8,256 bases of DNA from Desulfuromonadaceae bacterium (GCA_027065245.1 JAMOOS010000238.1:1-8256); one strand, 5' to 3'. Shown: positions 1-7,223, counted from the first letter of the stretch. Made by a program: numbers and translations. The notes: generated from the sequence alone by a model not told the origin.

Positions 1-1185
1 CAGCAACTAACCACTGCCGCCGATCGCGCCACCAGAGCCCGCGACTGGGGCCGGGTGAGTTTGGTATCCAGCTATACACACTATAACAAGCCGCGTACCC
101 TGCTGCCCATGACACCGACGGTAATGAGATCTGATCCGGCGGCGGTAGCCACCACCGAGGATCTGGGCACCGCCGCCATAGTATATGAGGTGGAGCTGTT
201 TACCGGCTTTGCCCAAACCAGCGCCCTGCGCATAAGCGAGCTGCAGCAGCAACTGGCGGCCACCACCACCAGGCTGGAGCGGGAACAGCTTATCTACAAT
301 GTAAAAACCCTGTATATGACTATCATCGCCCAACAGCGGCAGCACCGCGCCCAGCAGCAGTACCTGAGCGCTTTGCTGCGGTTACAGCAGGATGTGCGCC
401 AGCGGGTCAAACTGGGCAAGCTGGCGCTGGTTGACCAACTGAAGGCTGCCGCCGATGTGGAAAAAGCCCGCGCCAGCGTGCGCGCCATTGCCGCCAACAT
501 CACCGCCCTGCGCGCCGCCCTGACTACGGTGCTGGGCGGTAACGATCCTGGCAAATTGCAGGAGGCGGCGCTGGATGAGGGCTCCATAAGTACGCTGGAG
601 CAACTGCCCGCCGCCCCGGCCACTCTCAAGCGATTGCAGCGGGCGCAGCTTGCCGTGGAACAGAGCCGCCACAAGCGCGACGAAGCCGCCGCCGTCAACT
701 ACCCGCATCTGGTGTTTTCCGGCGCTTACGGCCAAAACTTTGGCCCCAACGACGACAGCAATGTCAATTCCGGCGACTGGAAGCATCAAGAGGTATGGCA
801 GGTGGGGCTTAATCTGCGCTGGCAGTTATTTGATTTTGGCGGCAGCGATGCCACTATCCGGCAGGCGGCGCTGCGCGAGCGCCACAGCCGCCTGCAACAG
901 CGGGAGACCGCCCTGCAGTTGCAGCAGCAACTTGCCGAGGCACAGGCACAGATAAACAGCGCCGCCGACAGCTACGCCAGCGCCGTGGCCGAATGTAAAC
1001 TCACCGCCGAAAGCGCCCGCATCGAAAAGCTGCGTTTTGACAACGGCGCCGCCACCATTAACGATCTGCTCTATGCCAAAGCGCGCGACGCCCAGGCGGT
1101 CAGCCGCCGCATTGCCGCCGCCTGCGCTTACCGCAACGCCCGTTTTTATCTCGACTACCTGCTGGAACAGGGGGAACAGCAATGA
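1..1185 (+). CDS. TolC-family outer-membrane efflux channel, 5'-truncated by the window
   Basis: This is the outer-membrane factor of the tripartite efflux system encoded here; family members form a trimeric beta-barrel and alpha-helical tunnel that carries substrate out through the outer membrane. The frame is open from base 1, so the true start and the signal peptide lie outside the window; 394 residues are visible against roughly 420-490 in the family. Two outer-membrane-efflux repeats can be recognised. The first has a strand-like SSYTHYN segment and VELFTGFAQTSALR near residues 64-77, followed by long Gln/Ala/Arg-rich helices. The second begins near residue 200, with YPHLVFSGAYG at about 233 and VGLNLRWQLFDFGG at about 269. 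An internal GTG at 55 is not a credible start because homologous sequence continues upstream of it. The stop overlaps the next start by 4 nt (ATGA), indicating translational coupling. Substrate cannot be predicted. The family call is firm; the exact subfamily is not. Confidence 0.93.
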   Translation, partial: QQLTTAADRATRARDWGRVSLVSSYTHYNKPRTLLPMTPTVMRSDPAAVATTEDLGTAAIVYEVELFTGFAQTSALRISELQQQLAATTTRLEREQLIYNVKTLYMTIIAQQRQHRAQQQYLSALLRLQQDVRQRVKLGKLALVDQLKAAADVEKARASVRAIAANITALRAALTTVLGGNDPGKLQEAALDEGSISTLEQLPAAPATLKRLQRAQLAVEQSRHKRDEAAAVNYPHLVFSGAYGQNFGPNDDSNVNSGDWKHQEVWQVGLNLRWQLFDFGGSDATIRQAALRERHSRLQQRETALQLQQQLAEAQAQINSAADSYASAVAECKLTAESARIEKLRFDNGAATINDLLYAKARDAQAVSRRIAAACAYRNARFYLDYLLEQGEQQ

Positions 1186-2252
1186 AAAAAATAATCACCA
1201 TAATTGTTATCGTGGCGCTGCTGGCAGCGGCGGTATTACTGTTGAAACAACGCCGCGCCCAGGTGGCCGCCGCCCCCACCGCTGCCGCCCCCCGTTACAG
1301 TGTACGCGTTGTTACGCCGCAACAACGCGAAGTAAGCGCGGCGATAACCTTTTTAGCCAAACTGGAGGGGCGCGATAACATCAGCATCGCCTCACGTTTG
1401 AGCAGTCGCGTTATCCGGGTGGCGGTACGCGAAAATCAGCGGGTAAAGCGTGGCGATCTGCTGCTAACCCTGGACGACAGCGACATCACCACGGCGCTGC
1501 ATGCCGCCCGCGCCCATCTGCACGCCGCCCGTACCCGCCTTGGCAGTGTCAGCGCAACCTTGCGCCGCAATCAGGCACTGTATGATGGCGGTGGCCTGGC
1601 GCGCGAGCAGTTGGACAACAGCCGCGCCGCCAGAGATGACGCCGCCGCCGCCGTGACCGAGATAGAGCAAAATATCGCCAACCTGCGCCATCAGCTCAGC
1701 TACTGCCGCATCAGCGCCCCCTTTAGCGCTACCGTGGCCACACTGCTTTGTCATCCCGGTGATATGGCCATGCCGGGCAAGCCGCTGCTTACCCTGTTAA
1801 GCGACGAGCAGAAACTCACCTTTTCCTTCTATCCGCAGCGCCAGCCGCTGCGGGTGGGGATGGCGGTGAGCGAAAACGGCAAACCGCTGGGCCCCATCCA
1901 TGTTATCTATCCCCAGGCACGCAACGGCTTGAGCGTGGCGGAAGTACTGCCGACGCAACGCGTTGCCGCCGCCGATGGCAGCTATCTTAGCGTAAGTGTA
2001 ACAACGGCGCGGCAAAGCGGCTGCGCCGTACCCGTCACCAGCCTGCTGCAACGCCAGCACGGCACCAGCGTGATGTGTTACCGCGACGGTGCCTTTGTGG
2101 AACAGCCGGTAACGGTGATGGTAAGCGATGACAGCTACGCCATTATCAGCCCGTCCATCAGCGCACCGGTGGCAGTGGCGGCGCAGACCAAGCTGGCCCT
2201 GCTGCCCGGCCACGGCAATATCAGTGTCACCACGGTGGACAGCCATGACTGA
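1182..2252 (+). CDS. HlyD/AcrA-type periplasmic adaptor (membrane fusion protein) of RND efflux system
   Basis: The 356-residue adaptor should join the RND pump to the outer-membrane channel across the periplasm. The N-terminus (residues 1-24) is a Lys-Lys start plus one hydrophobic segment without a lipobox Cys, so it is an uncleaved anchor or signal peptide rather than a lipoprotein signal. Residues about 66-103 resemble a biotinyl-lipoyl half-domain (NISIASRLSSRVIRV, then VKRGDLLLTLDDSDI). A long Ala/Arg/Gln-rich coiled-coil hairpin covers about 104-172. The second lipoyl half (CRISAPFSATVATL) follows at about 175, then beta-barrel and membrane-proximal regions. The ATG at 1182 is preceded by AGGGGG about 7 nt upstream and overlaps the previous stop. 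The 3' end overlaps the pump start by 8 nt. Four Cys residues after position 170 are slightly unusual for a periplasmic adaptor, but no metal-binding motif is evident. Length and domain order are normal for the family. Confidence 0.93.
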   Translation: MKKIITIIVIVALLAAAVLLLKQRRAQVAAAPTAAAPRYSVRVVTPQQREVSAAITFLAKLEGRDNISIASRLSSRVIRVAVRENQRVKRGDLLLTLDDSDITTALHAARAHLHAARTRLGSVSATLRRNQALYDGGGLAREQLDNSRAARDDAAAAVTEIEQNIANLRHQLSYCRISAPFSATVATLLCHPGDMAMPGKPLLTLLSDEQKLTFSFYPQRQPLRVGMAVSENGKPLGPIHVIYPQARNGLSVAEVLPTQRVAAADGSYLSVSVTTARQSGCAVPVTSLLQRQHGTSVMCYRDGAFVEQPVTVMVSDDSYAIISPSISAPVAVAAQTKLALLPGHGNISVTTVDSHD

Positions 2253-5200
2253 TCACTGGGTTGAGCGGCTGCTCAAGCGGCCCTATGTAACATGTTCGTT
2301 TCTGGCGCTGTTTGTGTTTATGGGCTTGCTTGGTTACGGCAAAATCGAGCGCAAGCTGTTTCCCGAATCCAACTACCCGGAAATAGCGGTGGTAATCATG
2401 CAGCCGGGCGGTTCGGCGCAGACTCTGGCCGCCAATGTCAGCGTGCCGGTGGAGGAGGAACTGTACACGCTGGACCATATCCGGCGGGTGTTTTCCTCCA
2501 CCATCGACGAAGTGAGCGTTATCCACGCCGAGTTTGACTACAGCAAGGATTTAGACCTGGCCGCCAGTGATGTGGCCAACGCCCTGGACAAAATAAGCTC
2601 GACGCTGCCGCAGGATATTCTGCCGCCGCAAATCCATAAAATCTCCGCCGCCACGGCGCCGATACTGGTTGTCGCCATCAGCCCGAAAAACGCCATGCCG
2701 CTGGAAGATGTGCGTCAGCTGGCGGAACACGGTCTGAAGCAGCGGCTGCTTAAACTGCCCGGCGTGGCCAATGTGGATGTGTTCGGCGGCTATAAAAAAG
2801 AGTTGCAGGTTATCGTCGACAAGCACCAGTTAGAGCGCCACGGCATCACCATGGCAACGGTGCTGGCGGCGCTACAGAGCGATAACCGCGATTACGCCAT
2901 CGGCTATATCGACAGCGCCAGCAACCGCTACCTGCTCAAGGTGCCGGGCCGCGCCACCAATGTGGAGCATCTGCGCGGCTTACGCGTTAACGCCACCACT
3001 ACCCTGGGCGATGTCGCCACTGTTTATTTTGGCCACTACCGCAACAGCAGCGCCTACTTCGGCAACGGCCACCGCGCCATCGCCCTGGCAATCCAGCGCG
3101 GTCTGGACGCCGATGTTATCCGCACCATAGACACCGTGGAGAAGGAACTGCGCGATATCCGCGCCAGTTATCCCGGCCTGCGCTTTGAAATTACCGACAC
3201 CCAGAAGGAAACCATCGTCCAGTCCACCGCCAACATGTTTTCCTCCCTGCGCGACTCTATTGTGATGTCGATAATCGTGGTGTTTCTGTTTCTGGCCAGT
3301 TTTCGCCAGATGCTGGTGGTACTGCTGGCCATACCGCTGGTATACTCCGCCACCATTGCCATGATGTGGCTGGGCGGACTGGAATTTAACGTGGTCACCC
3401 TTACCGGTATCATCCTGGCGCTGGGGCTGCTGCTGGACGACGCGGTGGTGGTGATGGAAAACATCGAGCGCCACTATACCGAGCTGGGACGCGATATTCG
3501 CAGCGCCGTTATCGGCGGCACACAGGAGATCATGTTCGCCGACTTTTCCGGCACCGTTACCACCATGATCGCCCTGGCGCCGATTCTGTTTGTCGGCGGC
3601 TATCCGCAGACAGTGTTCCGCCCCCTGGCCACCACTCTGCTGCTGGCGCTGACGGCATCTTACATAATCAGCATCAGCGCCGTGCCGCTGCTGTCCATGT
3701 ATATTCTGCGCCTTAAACACCCGTGGCTGCTGCGCGCCGAGGCGTTTTTCCAACGCCACAGCAGCCGCGCCAACAGCGCCATACACGGTCTGTTTGCCAA
3801 CCTGGTCGCCGCTGCCCTGCGCCGCCGGGCCATGGCGGCAGTCTATTTTATTCTGCTGGCGCTGGCCTTTGTGGTGAGCATAAAAGTGGTGATGCCCACG
3901 GTGGGACGCGAGCTGATGCCGCCCATGGATACCGGCGGCGTCAAGATTGCCATCAGTGTAGACCCGAACCTGTCCATGGCAACCAGCGCAAAAATCGCGG
4001 CACAGGCCAATGATATTATTCGCGCCAGCGGCAAACTGGAGCGTTTGTCCACCGTCATCGGCAGCGAAGCGGGAGTGCAAAGCATCGGCAGCGGCGCTGG
4101 TTACGATCATATCGCCATCACCGCCACGTATGTCAACCGCCACCAGCGCAAACAGACCATCTGGCAGATTGAACACCGCCTGCGGCGCGAACTGACTGCC
4201 ATTGCCGATATCAAGCGATTGGACGTGGTCGATTTTGGCGCTACTGCCCTTTCCAGCATCCGCGCCAATATCGATGTACTGCTGGCGGCGGACAACTTTG
4301 CCGCTCTGGACAAGGGCGCCGAGGCGGTGGAGCAGGCGTTGCGCCGCACCGGCGGCGTGGTATCGGTGGGACGCAGCTGGGATCTCGATCGCAGCGTTTA
4401 CAATATCGCCGTAGACCGCGAGCGTGCCGCCCACTACGGCCTCGACAGCGGCACCATAACCGCCCAGTTGCAGCCACTGCTGCGCGGCGCGCTGATAAGC
4501 ACTTTTCCGGCACGCAACAGCAGCGACTACGCGGTACGGGTATGGCTGCCCGCCAACCAGCGCAACAGCGTAATCAGGCTGGAAAACACTCTGCTCACCA
4601 CCCCCTCCGGGCCAGTGCCCCTGTGCAGCGTGGCCACGGTGAGCCGCACTCTGGAACCGTCGTCCATCAGCCGCGAAGGGCTCAACTACACCATCAACGT
4701 CTACGGCTACCGCGAAAAAACGGCCATCTCCCACATTATGGACAACTTTGCCGCAGTTTTTAATCCGGCAACCCTGCCCGCCGGGGTAACACTGGCACAG
4801 GTGGGCGACATCAAGCAGTTCAAAAATTCCGCCGGACGTATGGCGGGGGCCATCGCTCTGGCGGTGATGCTGATTTTTTTCACCCTGATCACCTTTTTCG
4901 ATTCCATCAAGGTAGCGGTGATGATTATCCTCTCCATCCCTCTCACCATCATCGGCGTTGCCTGGACACTGCTGGCACTGAACTACCACGTGGCCATGCC
5001 CGCCATGATGGGATTCATTCTGCTAAGCGGCATCATCGTCAACAACGCCATTTTGCTGATTCACTTTGCCCAGGAGAAAATGAGCGCGGGGATGAGCCGC
5101 AGCGAGGCGATGCTGGAGAGTATCCGTATCCGCACCCGGCCGGTACTGATGACCGCCTTTGCCGTGGCAGCGGGAATGCTGCCGGTGGCGCGGGGCAACG

Positions 5201-5340
5201 CCATCGGCCTGGAACGGCTGGCCCCTTTGGGCGCCGTGGCCATCGGCGGGCTGCTGGTGGGCACCTTGCTGACGCTGGTATTTATTCCGCTGTTATTTGT
5301 CTATACCGCCAGTGACACCAGTTGCGGCAATGACAGCTAA
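2245..5340 (+). CDS. RND-family efflux pump, inner-membrane permease (AcrB/MdtC-like superfamily)
   Basis: This 1031-residue protein is the proton-driven pump of the operon. The frame is open upstream to 2128, but ATG 2245 is preferred: it gives the canonical N-terminus MTDHWVERLLKRPYV before TM1 (about 12-32), has GGTGGA 5 nt upstream, and gives the usual adaptor overlap. The duplicated RND layout is visible: periplasmic porter loop about 33-330, TM2-TM6 from about 337, TM7 about 530-550, second porter loop about 551-865, TM8 from about 867, then TM9-TM12. TM4 carries the acidic pair D398-D399 in LGLLLDDAVVVMENIER, equivalent to AcrB D407/D408. At the TM10 position of AcrB K940 the sequence has Asn (GIIVNNAILLIHF, N933), as in pumps of the SwrC/NolG-like branch. 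Nothing marks it as a heavy-metal (CusA/CzcA) pump. Substrates are probably small organic or amphiphilic compounds, which is inference. No frameshift or missing segment is seen. Confidence 0.95.
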   Translation: MTDHWVERLLKRPYVTCSFLALFVFMGLLGYGKIERKLFPESNYPEIAVVIMQPGGSAQTLAANVSVPVEEELYTLDHIRRVFSSTIDEVSVIHAEFDYSKDLDLAASDVANALDKISSTLPQDILPPQIHKISAATAPILVVAISPKNAMPLEDVRQLAEHGLKQRLLKLPGVANVDVFGGYKKELQVIVDKHQLERHGITMATVLAALQSDNRDYAIGYIDSASNRYLLKVPGRATNVEHLRGLRVNATTTLGDVATVYFGHYRNSSAYFGNGHRAIALAIQRGLDADVIRTIDTVEKELRDIRASYPGLRFEITDTQKETIVQSTANMFSSLRDSIVMSIIVVFLFLASFRQMLVVLLAIPLVYSATIAMMWLGGLEFNVVTLTGIILALGLLLDDAVVVMENIERHYTELGRDIRSAVIGGTQEIMFADFSGTVTTMIALAPILFVGGYPQTVFRPLATTLLLALTASYIISISAVPLLSMYILRLKHPWLLRAEAFFQRHSSRANSAIHGLFANLVAAALRRRAMAAVYFILLALAFVVSIKVVMPTVGRELMPPMDTGGVKIAISVDPNLSMATSAKIAAQANDIIRASGKLERLSTVIGSEAGVQSIGSGAGYDHIAITATYVNRHQRKQTIWQIEHRLRRELTAIADIKRLDVVDFGATALSSIRANIDVLLAADNFAALDKGAEAVEQALRRTGGVVSVGRSWDLDRSVYNIAVDRERAAHYGLDSGTITAQLQPLLRGALISTFPARNSSDYAVRVWLPANQRNSVIRLENTLLTTPSGPVPLCSVATVSRTLEPSSISREGLNYTINVYGYREKTAISHIMDNFAAVFNPATLPAGVTLAQVGDIKQFKNSAGRMAGAIALAVMLIFFTLITFFDSIKVAVMIILSIPLTIIGVAWTLLALNYHVAMPAMMGFILLSGIIVNNAILLIHFAQEKMSAGMSRSEAMLESIRIRTRPVLMTAFAVAAGMLPVARGNAIGLERLAPLGAVAIGGLLVGTLLTLVFIPLLFVYTASDTSCGNDS

Positions 5341-5387
5341 AGTGGTTCTGACAACGGACACAAATCGACTATACACAGGATACAGTA

Positions 5388-5588
5388 ATGCAAAAGAGTC
5401 TGATAACCATCGGTCTGCTGCTGGCCGCTGCCGGGCTGTTGTGGCCGTGGCTGGGGAAAATCCCTCTGGGGCGGCTGCCGGGCGATATTGTCATCGACAA
5501 ACCGGGTTTCAAGGTGTTTTTTCCCGTTACCACCATGATTATCGTCAGCGTGGTGTTATCGCTGCTGTCGTGGCTGCTGCGCAAATAA
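5388..5588 (+). CDS. DUF2905 family small membrane protein
   Basis: A 66-residue protein with two hydrophobic segments (about 4-22 and 45-64) joined by a short polar loop. The loop carries LGRLPGDIVI (residues 27-36) followed by an aromatic F-x-V-F-F-P-V-T-T stretch, the pattern I recognise from DUF2905, a widespread bacterial family of about 60-75 residues with no known function. Start ATG 5388 has AGGA at 5377-5380, spaced 7 nt, so it is a real translated gene and not the longer overlapping frame. It lies 47 nt after the RND stop on the same strand with no terminator between, so read-through from the efflux operon is likely. A role in efflux is not established; DUF2905 genes are not, to my knowledge, regular partners of RND pumps. 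The gene ends at a strong hairpin. Confidence 0.88.
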   Translation: MQKSLITIGLLLAAAGLLWPWLGKIPLGRLPGDIVIDKPGFKVFFPVTTMIIVSVVLSLLSWLLRK

Positions 5589-5591
5589 CAA

Positions 5592-5620
5592 CGCCCCCGC
5601 GGTAAAGAGCTGCGGGGGCG
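5592..5620. terminator. Bidirectional intrinsic terminator between convergent genes
   Basis: A perfect 9-bp GC arm (5592-5600, CGCCCCCGC) pairs with 5612-5620. Adding a G-U, a G-C and a U-G pair gives 12 bp closed by an AAAGA loop. It starts 3 nt after the DUF2905 stop and lies 28 nt beyond the stop of the minus-strand flavoprotein gene. The tail is weak on the plus strand (CAAATTTGTCTG) but T-rich on the minus strand (TTGTTATTTG), so it probably works best for the minus-strand gene while also stopping the efflux transcript. Confidence 0.75.
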
Positions 5621-5648
5621 CAAATTTGTCTGTTATCTCAAAGTTCTG

Positions 5649-7004
5649 CTAAGCACCGATAAGGGCATTTTCCGCCGCCACCATCAACTGATACTGCACC
5701 GGCGAAGCGGTAAGCAGCGGGTGGGTGGCAAACTGCATCACCGACAGATCGTACACCGTCTGGCGCGCCTGGATAGCCACCGCCAGAGCGTTGGCCAGCT
5801 CGGCAGAGGAATCGCCGCCGCAGACGTGGCCGCCCACCAACTGGCCGTTATCACGCCTAAACAGCAGCTTGACCTTCATATCGGCAATGGCGCCCGGCAA
5901 CGAGCCGGGGTGCATATTTGGCGCCACCGCCGCACCGACTACCACGTCGATCCCCTCCTGCGCGGCGGCATGGCTGGTAAGACCGGCGGCGGCGATACTG
6001 CGCTTACCCACCTTGGTGGCAAAAGCACCCACCGCACCGGGGGTTTTGCGCATGGGTACGCCGTACAGGTTGCCGGCGGCGATAACTCCTTCGGAAGCGG
6101 CCACCGACGCCAGGCGGATACCACTGGGCTTGCCGGTAAGAAACGAGAACTTGCTGGCACAGTCGCCCACGGCGTAGATATCGTTGTCGCTACTGCGCAG
6201 GTACTCATCCACCAGTACACCGCGACGCGCGTCCACCTCCAGCCCGGCGCTGGCGGCCAGATCGATGTTGGGCGCGGCGCCAATGCCGATAATAACCACA
6301 TCGGCGGGCAGCACGCTGCCGTCGGCCAGCACCACCTCCTCTACCCGGTCAGAACCGCGCAGCTCTTTCACCTGGCAGTTGGTCATCACCTGCACGCCGC
6401 GACGGGTCAACTCCTGTTCCGCCACCAGGCAGAACTCCTCCTCGCACGCCATCATCAGACAATGGGGCAGCATCTCCACCAGGCGGATCTCTTTTTTGCC
6501 GTTTTCAGCACTCATGGAGGCGATCTGCTCCGCCATCTCCACACCGATAAAACCGCCGCCGACCACCACCACGTTGCGCGCCAGTTCCAACGCATCGTAG
6601 AGCGCCTGCAAATAGGCGGGGTCTTTGTGAATGGAAAATACATTTTCCAGCTCCACGCCGTCGATGGGTGGGACAAAGGGGCGCGAGCCGGTACTGAGGA
6701 TAAGCTTGTCGTATTGGAGTTGGCGGCCATCGCTGCGCACCAGCACTTTTTCCGCCCGGTCGATGGAGCCGATCTCGTCATGGATCAGGTTGACACCGAT
6801 TTTAGACAAAAACGCATCGGGGATAAGGTTTTTATCCACCGCCCCCAACGTACCGTATATGTAGGGGATGCCGCACGGCACCACGGTTTTATCTACCTTG
6901 CGAATGACAGTGGTCCTTTTATCCGGCCAGCGCTTTGCTACCGCCGCCGCCGCTGACAACCCTGCCGCCGAACCACCGATAATTGCTATCTCGGTTGTTT
7001 CCAT
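5649..7004 (-). CDS. FAD/NAD-dependent disulfide reductase of the CoA-disulfide reductase / NADH oxidase family
   Basis: A 451-residue cytoplasmic flavoprotein. The N-terminal FAD Rossmann motif IIGGSAAGLSAA is at 8-19, a single redox cysteine C44 sits in VVPCGIPYIYG, the NAD-binding motif VVVVGGGFIGVEMAE is at 145-159, and the second FAD motif NDIYAVGDCAS has its Asp at 281. A C-terminal dimerisation domain fills the rest. One catalytic Cys, not a CxxxxC pair, is the hallmark of the group including CoA-disulfide reductase, NADH oxidase/peroxidase and NAD(P)H sulfur reductase; PCGIPY resembles archaeal and bacterial CoA-disulfide reductases most. E177 at the end of the second strand of the NAD domain favours NADH over NADPH. 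There is no C-terminal rhodanese domain. ATG 7004 is chosen because AGGAG (7015-7019) is 10 nt upstream and the FAD motif then lies at the usual distance; ATG 7013 is too close to that site. Exact substrate (CoA disulfide, persulfide, sulfur or oxygen) is undecided. Confidence 0.9.
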   Translation of the reverse strand: METTEIAIIGGSAAGLSAAAAVAKRWPDKRTTVIRKVDKTVVPCGIPYIYGTLGAVDKNLIPDAFLSKIGVNLIHDEIGSIDRAEKVLVRSDGRQLQYDKLILSTGSRPFVPPIDGVELENVFSIHKDPAYLQALYDALELARNVVVVGGGFIGVEMAEQIASMSAENGKKEIRLVEMLPHCLMMACEEEFCLVAEQELTRRGVQVMTNCQVKELRGSDRVEEVVLADGSVLPADVVIIGIGAAPNIDLAASAGLEVDARRGVLVDEYLRSSDNDIYAVGDCASKFSFLTGKPSGIRLASVAASEGVIAAGNLYGVPMRKTPGAVGAFATKVGKRSIAAAGLTSHAAAQEGIDVVVGAAVAPNMHPGSLPGAIADMKVKLLFRRDNGQLVGGHVCGGDSSAELANALAVAIQARQTVYDLSVMQFATHPLLTASPVQYQLMVAAENALIGA

Positions 7005-7014
7005 AATCACCATT

Positions 7015-7019
7015 CTCCT
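7015..7019 (-). promoter_or_regulatory. Ribosome binding site (AGGAG) deciding the flavoprotein start
   Basis: On the minus strand, AGGAG is followed by three possible in-frame starts: ATG at 7013 (1 nt away), GTG at 7010 (4 nt) and ATG at 7004 (10 nt). Only the last has a workable spacing with ATG. The frame also stays open further upstream to a GTG at 7070, but no ribosome site precedes that region. Confidence 0.65.
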
Positions 7020-7065
7020 GTCATGAATCTGGATAGTTACACTGCACATTGCAACAACAACTGCC

Positions 7066-7094
7066 GACACGCCACAGGTGACACGCCACAGGTG
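7066..7094. repeat. Perfect 14-bp tandem duplication in the flavoprotein leader
   Basis: The 14-bp unit GACACGCCACAGGT occurs at 7066-7079 and again, without a gap, at 7080-7093; the next base (G 7094) begins a third unit. The two copies are identical. They start immediately downstream of the predicted -10 box (7095-7100) of the minus-strand promoter and cover the expected transcription start and early leader. They could be tandem operator half-sites, or a recent slippage duplication in non-coding DNA. Confidence 0.9.
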
Positions 7095-7130
7095 AATCTA
7101 TGCCTTGCGCCAGCCGCTGTCAAGGAGGCA
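7095..7130 (-). promoter_or_regulatory. Predicted sigma70-type promoter with overlapping dyad, driving the flavoprotein gene
   Basis: Reading the minus strand there is a perfect -35 TTGACA (7118-7123), a 17-nt spacer and a -10 TAGATT (7095-7100, four of six consensus bases). This predicts a start near 7088 and a leader of about 84 nt before ATG 7004. An interrupted dyad overlaps it: CCTTG on each strand (arms 7103-7107 and 7121-7125, 13 bp between), with outer TGCC/GGCA elements at 7101-7104 and 7127-7130. A regulator binding there would cover the -35 and spacer. Spacing is normal, not the 19-20 bp of MerR-type promoters. This is prediction by inspection. Confidence 0.55.
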
Positions 7131-7136
7131 ACGGAC

Positions 7137-7190
7137 GATAATTTATTATTTTATATATCTACCTTTTACGATTAATTAGAGATAAAGAAA
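7137..7190. promoter_or_regulatory. AT-rich block upstream of the promoter (possible UP element or operator)
   Basis: These 54 bp are about 80% A+T in a neighbourhood that is about 60% GC. The block lies directly upstream of the predicted -35 and contains a 12-bp dyad ATAATTTATTAT (7138-7149) and a TAATTA palindrome. Position and composition suit an UP element or a binding site for an AT-preferring regulator. A second promoter is possible, but I see no well-spaced -35/-10 pair in it. Confidence 0.4.
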
Positions 7191-7223
7191 CCCGTCCCGT
7201 TACCAGAGATTGCACAGGTCGGG
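7191..7223 (-). terminator. Weak candidate intrinsic terminator after the exported-protein gene
   Basis: On the minus strand the transcript can pair CCCG (7220-7223) with CGGG (7191-7194), then, past an A-A mismatch, two to three further G-C pairs, with a loop of about 19 nt. It is followed by TTTCTTTAT (7182-7190). It starts 1 nt beyond the TAA stop of the exported protein. The stem is short and interrupted, so this is tentative. Confidence 0.35.

Noticed and set aside
1639..1655. Run of GCC repeats in the adaptor gene
   Set aside because: It encodes an Ala run in the coiled coil, as expected for this GC-rich gene, and the unit number is small. There is no sign of a contingency locus.
2128..2244. 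Upstream in-frame extension of the RND pump (39 more codons)
   Set aside because: The extra residues are Arg/Trp/Pro-rich and lie inside the adaptor gene in another frame. ATG 2245 gives the standard RND N-terminus and overlap.
2980..4989. 669-codon open frame on the minus strand opposite the RND gene
   Set aside because: It is the mirror of a strongly biased GC-rich coding frame. Its translation is low-complexity (Gly/His/Gln-rich) with no recognisable domain, while the plus strand encodes an intact RND pump.
5348..5375. Promoter-like CTGACA, 16 nt, TATACA before the DUF2905 gene
   Set aside because: It would start transcription near 5382, downstream of the AGGA ribosome site at 5377-5380, leaving the message without it. 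Read-through from the efflux operon is simpler.
5721..6956. 411-codon plus-strand open frame opposite the flavoprotein gene
   Set aside because: The predicted protein is His/Gly/Gln-rich without family features, and the minus strand has all the motifs of a flavin disulfide reductase.
7014..7070. N-terminal extension of the flavoprotein to GTG 7070 or to the ATG at 7049
   Set aside because: No ribosome site precedes these codons, the extension is not part of the family, and AGGAG lies downstream of them next to ATG 7004.
7137..7190. AT-rich block as a plus-strand promoter or a replication/attachment site
   Set aside because: No plus-strand gene follows, there are no iterons, DnaA boxes or flanking repeats, and no tRNA or integrase is nearby.
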